The notes under the pieces: model-generated
The model's input: only the letters and a program-made list of their open reading frames with translations
Told to the model about the DNA's origin: nothing
Databases searched by the model: none
Made by a program: the position numbers and the translations under genes
In this document: piece by piece, positions 59,701-64,000 of the stretch
How the letters are laid out: each line of letters begins with the position of its first letter
How positions within the stretch are numbered: the first letter of the stretch is position 1
Assembly: GCA_029465975.1 (NCBI GenBank)
Contig: CM055756.1
Location: 2,025,601-2,089,600, forward strand
Reading direction: 5' to 3'
DNA: 64,000 nucleotides
Source of the DNA: Dallia pectoralis
Taxonomy: Eukaryota > Chordata > Actinopteri > Esociformes > Umbridae

Positions 59701-62700
59701 GCGCTCCAACTACCTGCATCGGGAGGTGCAGCAGATCGTTCAGCAGTACCCTAATGTCCGTGCCACACCCTGGCGTATGGTGACCATCTGGGGTGGTGCC
59801 AGCCTGCTGAAGGCCTACCTGCGCAGCATGCAGGACCTGCTGTCCATGTTGGACTGGAAGTGGGACTTCTTCATTAACCTCAGTGCTACAGATTTCCCCA
59901 CCAGGTGAGTTAGCGCAGCACCACTGTGACAGGATGTTCATCTGCATACCTGTGATGATGATTTGATTTCAGACGAAACTCTCCACAATTTGCGCACATT
60001 TGTCACTGCGACGTTCCTCCTTCCACCCAACTTTTCTGTACATGTTTTTTTGTTTGTACTTTTGCTTTTTGTCTGTACTGGGGGCTCTTATTGGTCTGTT
60101 CTGTCTATACTGGGTCTTTCGGTCTGTTCTGTCTATACTGGGTCTTTCGGTCATGTTCTGTCTATACTGGGTCTTTCGGTCATGTTCTGTCTATACTGGG
60201 TCTTTCGGTCATGCTATGTCTATACTGGGTCTTTCGGTCATGCTCTGTCTATACTGGGTCTTTCGGTCTGTTCTGTCTATACTGGGTCTTTCGGTCTGTT
60301 CTGTCTATACTGGGTCTTTCGGTCTGTTCTGTCTATACTGGGTCTTTCGGTCATGCTCTGTCTATACTGGGTCTTTCGGTCTGTTCTGTCTATACTGGGT
60401 CTTTCGGTCTGTTCTGTCTATACTGGGTCTTTTCGGTCAGTGACCTGCTGGAACTTATTCTAGTGTAGCTGAACAGCTAAAGAAAAGACAGGCATCCTGC
60501 TACATGACTGCAGGGGCTGTTAGCCGCCTGTAATGGGCTGTTCTGGTCTCTGATGCGCTGAGAGACTGTTAAATCGCCCTCTTTCTAGTCAATCAGTTTT
60601 GGGTTCGATTTCTGAGGTCAGAGCTGCTTTCAAAACAGCCGGAGAGTCGGAAAGAACAGGAATTGTTGAATGCACACAGAGGAGTTTCACATCCTGCCGA
60701 CAGCAGCTTATTCCTCCCTGGTGGAAGTCATCATGTTTCCCTCAGTCCCAGCACTCCAGCGACGCCACAATCCAGTCAGCGTTTTATTTCAAACCTTAAT
60801 CCTCTCTTTTCTCCTTCCCTCCTTTCTCTCTGTCTTCCCACAGGACCAACGATGAGCTTGTGGCTTTTCTATCACAGCACAGAGACAAGAACTTCCTGAA
60901 GTCACATGGGCGGGAAAACGCAAGGTAGGGTGCTTTGTTTTACAAAATGTATGACTTCTATCCCTGTCTGTCAATCTATCCCACACACTTTGCCTTGTAA
61001 AAAGCCCAGGCACCCCTTACATCTGCTGGGGCTTTTCCTTTACTGCTTCTCATCAAGTGTAGATCCATTCCATATAATTTAAAAAAGATTACATAGATGT
61101 TTATTTCCCTCACAGCCATAAATGGAAGCCTCCGGACTTTTCTAGTGCCTTAACCCCACGAACCTGTCATTGCAACATTGTGCTCTACTAACTAAGGCCC
61201 ACAGGACCTTGACACCTACAACACTGGAGATAAACAACCATCATACGTCCAACGTAAACGTCTTCCCTCCAGGTTCATAAAGAAGCAGGGTCTGGACCGG
61301 CTCTTCCATGAGTGTGACAACCACATGTGGCGTCTGGGAGAGCGCACCATCCCAGAGGGCCTGGAGGTGTCCGGGGGCTCCGATTGGTTTGCCCTCACCA
61401 GGCGCTTCGTTGAGTACGCAATCAACTCCCAGGATGAGCTGGTGGCCGGTCTGAAACAGTTCTACACCTACGCCCTGCTCCCTGCTGAGGTACACACCAG
61501 GGGTTTGGGTCAAATGTAGGGGTCTCCTGAAGAAGACCGTTCAGTTCGGGACAGTTTCTCAGGACATTATACAAACAAGTGGTCAAAGAGACTCACATTG
61601 ATAGTTCAATGTTGCCAAACCCTGTCACGGGGAACTGGCTTTGATGAGACTTCACTGATTGGCTAGGGGGTGGCACAATATGTGATTGACACTTTGCAAC
61701 GTCACACCCCTGTTTGACCTATAGTCATTCAATTGAATATGTGCGCCCCTTAACACACTAACACACTAAGCAAAAGGTACTCCTGGGTTGACATGTTTGC
61801 TCATCATCATCATCATCCCTCTGTCTGTTGCAGTCGTTCTTCCACACGGTGCTGGGGAACAGTCACATGTGTGACTCCCTGGTAGACAACAACCTGCGTG
61901 TCACCAACTGGAACCGGAAGCTGGGCTGTAAGTGTCAGTACAAACACATTGTAGACTGGTGCGGCTGCTCACCCAATGACTTCAAACCCCAGGACCTCAT
62001 CCGAATACAGGTCAGTCTGCCAGCCAGCAGATGGCGCTGTTGCGCCCACCATGAGATGTCCCTGTGATGTGTCCTTTATGTGTCTGTTTATTTTATATAG
62101 GAAGTACAGCTCTCAGTAATTACTGTGTCATGTTTCCTTCCAACCCCCTGCAGCAGCTGACCCGGCCCACGTTCTTTGCTCGTAAGTTTGAGTCCATGGT
62201 GAACCAGGAGGCTATAGACATCCTGGACACTCACCTGTATGGTCAGTATGCTCCGGGGACGGTGGCCCTCAAGGCCTACTGGGAGAGTCTGTTTGAGCGG
62301 GCGGATGGGGTGGGATCCCTCAGCGACGTGGCCCTCACCGCCTACTCCTCCTTTTTCCGCCTGGGACTCCGGAGCCTGGAGAGCAGCCAGACCAGCACGG
62401 ACACCTGCAGGTGAGGCCCTCAACCTGGGTCCAAATGTAGCACTCACCAGATCCCGGGTCCAAATGTAGCACTCACCAGATCCCGGGTCCAAATGTAGCA
62501 CTCACCAGATCCCGGGTCCAAATGTAGCACTCACCAGATCCCGGGTCCAAATGTAGCACTCACCAGATCCCGGGTCCAAATGTAGCACTCACCAGATCCC
62601 GGGTCCAAATGTAGCACTCACCAGATCCCGGGTCCAAATGTAGCACTCACCAGATCCCGGGTCCAAATGTAGCACTCACCAGATCCCGGGTCCAAATGTA

Positions 62701-64000
62701 GCACTCACCAGATCCCGGGTCCAAATGTAGCACTCACCAGATCCCGGGTCCAAATGTAGCACTCACCAGATCCCGGGTCCAAATGTAGCACTCACCAGAT
62801 CCCGGGTCCAAATGTAGCACTCACCAGATCCCGGGTCCAAATGTAGCACTCACCAGATCCCGGGTCCAAATGTAGCACTCACCAGATCCCGGGTCCAAAT
62901 GTAGCACTCCACAGATCGCGGGTCCAAATGTAGCACTCACCAGATCCCGGGTCCAAATGTAGCACTCACCAGATCCCGGGTCCAAATGTAGCACTCACCA
63001 GATCCCGGGTCCAAATGTAGAACTCACCAGTCGCCCAATGTGGGCACATTTTGTCTTTGGCGGGTAGAACAAAGTTATTACATACACGCGCTAGAGAAAG
63101 CTGCAGTTTTGCTGTCACTTCAGTCCCCTGGATATGCCGCGCTGCATGTGGCGTGCTTGTGCTGGGTACTTAATGTTGGTTGTGTCAGTCTTCAAACAGC
63201 ATTTCTTTGTGATACAGTAGCTAGAACCTGAGGTTGGCATGCCTGTTGGCAGTTTAGGCTAACACAGTCCTCATGTGGAGATTTATTGTGGGAGTGGAGC
63301 TGCCACAATCTGTTAAGGCAGGGACACCACTCCTAGAATGGATAATGTGAGCGTTCCCTGATCTCATCCACCCAACCTATTTATATTATTTAAAATATTT
63401 TGTCCTTAATAAATAATCCTTCTTGCACTTAATGGGATATACCACAGAATGTATTTAATTAATAAATTACATGTCATATTTTTTTAATTTGTAATTTGTA
63501 ACACTATTGTTGAAACAGTTTGATTAATATTTCTGCATACTGTTAATGTTACTATCATTATTACGGCACACTACAATAATATTGATTACGAATCACAAAT
63601 GAGACCAAGATGACATGCGAAATACTACTGATTTGCAAATTGCAGTAGTAAAAAGCAATGTATTTTTTGGGCTTGAAATGTTTTCATCAACCATCCACCT
63701 TGGCTGGTATGCCAAAAAGTACATGTCTTACCCTGAGGCATCTGTTAGAATAAATCTGCAGCAAAAGAAAATCGGAATCCACCATTACTTTGCCGGATTA
63801 AGGCTCAAAAGAAAGAAGTTTGTAACATTTCCGTAATCTCATACTGTCTATTGAAGTCCATGTTCTTCCTGTTCTACAGCTATGAGCCCGTAGGATATCC
63901 AGTGTCGGTTCACCTGTATTTCTACGACGAGCGTTTCCAGGGCTACCTGGTGCGTCAGGAGGTGCAGAATGTCGTCTCACGAGCCAGGGAGATCGTGGAG
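52188..64000 (+). CDS. xylt2: Xylosyltransferase 2, exons 1-9 (runs off the right edge)
   Basis: XYLT2 is a Golgi type II membrane enzyme that transfers xylose from UDP-xylose to serine of proteoglycan cores, starting heparan and chondroitin sulfate chains. Exons: 52188-52319, 57236-57773, 57917-58092, 59702-59904, 60844-60924, 61273-61489, 61834-62010, 62154-62410, 63880-64000 (open). All are GT-AG and in phase, giving 634 codons of about 865. The start MAASVRVQKLLRRYKLA, with a membrane anchor to about residue 35, matches human XYLT2. Exon 2 is the stem. Exons 3-8 carry the GT14 catalytic domain: VLVVHGRAIRQLQRL, WRMVTIWGGASLL, DFFINLSAT, GCKCQYKHIVDWCGCSPND. The Glu of L-L-P-A-E followed by S-F-F-H-T-V-L, the likely catalytic base, sits at the exon 6/7 junction. 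Exon 9 (V-H-L-Y-F-Y-D) begins the xylosyltransferase-specific C-terminal domain. Confidence 0.96.
52628..53815. repeat. 36-bp minisatellite, about 33 copies, xylt2 intron 1
   Basis: The unit is GTGACACTAATAGTGTGT plus GATGACTGTTGTTGTTTA. Variants are TAATGACT and, at the right end, ATTAGTG and GATGATTG. It contains the short palindrome CACTAATAGTG. The unit is a multiple of three without stops in several frames, so frames of over 300 codons cross it on both strands; they are not genes. Confidence 0.95.
53816..54685. other. xylt2 intron 1, unique part
   Basis: No exon or transposon recognised between the two intron 1 arrays. A short GT-rich run is at about 54322-54345. Confidence 0.4.
54686..55150. 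repeat. 18-bp CpG-rich minisatellite, about 25 copies, xylt2 intron 1
   Basis: The unit is CGCTCGCTCTGCGTTGCC. From about 54972 a second class with CTGCGTCGCCCGTTCG takes over, and a few units carry an extra CCCG. The repeat has three to five CpG per unit, giving a compact CpG-dense block inside an otherwise CpG-poor intron. The long frames across it are artefacts of the unit length. Confidence 0.95.
55151..57235. repeat. xylt2 intron 1, 3' part, with GC-rich repeat at 56320-56545 and (CA)n at 56719
   Basis: From about 56320 to 56545 a GC-rich repeat of about 25-34 bp (GTCTGAGCGGACGGGCTGG and ACCGGGG) occurs about seven times. A CA run is at 56719-56756. A C/T-rich stretch (CTCTCTCCCGCTCTCTCTC) at 57196-57230 leads straight into the exon 2 acceptor. 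I see no exon in the rest. Confidence 0.75.
58093..59701. other. xylt2 intron 3
   Basis: AT-rich, no array, exon or transposon end that I can support. Confidence 0.5.
60085..60440. repeat. 27-29-bp minisatellite, about 13 copies, xylt2 intron 4
   Basis: The unit is TCTGTCTATACTGGGTCT plus TTCGGTCTGT or TTCGGTCATG. The two classes, ending in TCTGT and TCATGCT or TCATGTT, alternate. It starts about 180 bases after the exon 4 donor. Confidence 0.93.
62430..63030. repeat. 29-bp minisatellite, about 20 copies, xylt2 intron 8
   Basis: The unit is GGGTCCAAATGTAGCACT plus CACCAGATCCC. The array begins about 20 bases after the exon 8 donor (exon ends at 62410). Copies are nearly identical; one variant copy near 62908 reads CCACAGATCGC. 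Confidence 0.95.
63031..63879. other. xylt2 intron 8, unique part
   Basis: AT-rich sequence between the 29-bp array and exon 9. An open frame at 63615-63836 has no recognisable content. Nothing else seen. Confidence 0.45.

Noticed and set aside
59963..60468. Open frames with a V-F-R-S-V-L-S-I-L-G-L repeat, looking like membrane helices
   Set aside because: They are translations of the 27-29-bp array in xylt2 intron 4. All three plus frames are open.

Overview
This is eukaryotic nuclear DNA from a vertebrate, almost certainly a teleost fish. The genes are split by GT-AG introns and encode recognisable vertebrate proteins: RECQL5, SMIM5, a nucleoplasmin, a B30.2/SPRY protein, XYLT2 and the first exon of CDR2L. 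The mobile elements are of kinds common in fish: hAT and Tc1 elements, a LINE, a tRNA-derived SINE and MITEs. I cannot name the species. The window is extraordinarily rich in minisatellites: about sixteen arrays with units of 14 to 57 bp, one of them about 7.7 kb long.

Layout, left to right. cdr2l exon 1 is on the minus strand at 2203-2278, and the rest of that gene lies off the left edge. recql5 is complete on the minus strand (18 coding exons, 3317-27536, 1032 codons plus stop). Its intron 13 (6345-14759) is almost entirely tandem repeat, with a 1.8-kb hAT element inserted in it. Its intron 6 (17327-25587) holds smim5 on the opposite strand (24377-24723) and a decayed partial copy of a nucleoplasmin gene (about 18637-21165). 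The intact nucleoplasmin-like gene (npm2-like, plus strand, 28469-29307) lies just beyond the recql5 5' end. It converges tail to tail on a six-exon SPRY gene on the minus strand (29706-32057, first exon near 33394-33550).

From 36876 to 50614 (minus strand) is a five-exon gene for a single-pass membrane protein with three PY-type motifs and a C-terminal run of about 38 TLGSP/TQGSP pentapeptides. I could not name it. Its introns hold a 14-bp array, a DNA transposon with 28-bp inverted ends, a dead Tc1 element, a 36-bp array and a SINE. xylt2 runs on the plus strand from 52188 off the right edge. Nine exons (634 codons) are present, and introns 1, 4 and 8 carry large arrays.

The genes do not form one pathway. 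RECQL5 acts in DNA repair and transcription, nucleoplasmin is a histone chaperone, XYLT2 starts glycosaminoglycan chains in the Golgi, and SMIM5 and the PY protein are small or single-pass membrane proteins. recql5, smim5 and cdr2l are neighbours on human 17q25 while XYLT2 is on 17q21, so the block mixes two regions of one human chromosome arm. The most unusual features are the arrays that begin within a few dozen bases of splice sites, the two arrays inside coding exons, the duplicated nucleoplasmin gene, and a DNA transposon with a motif scattered through it in both orientations.
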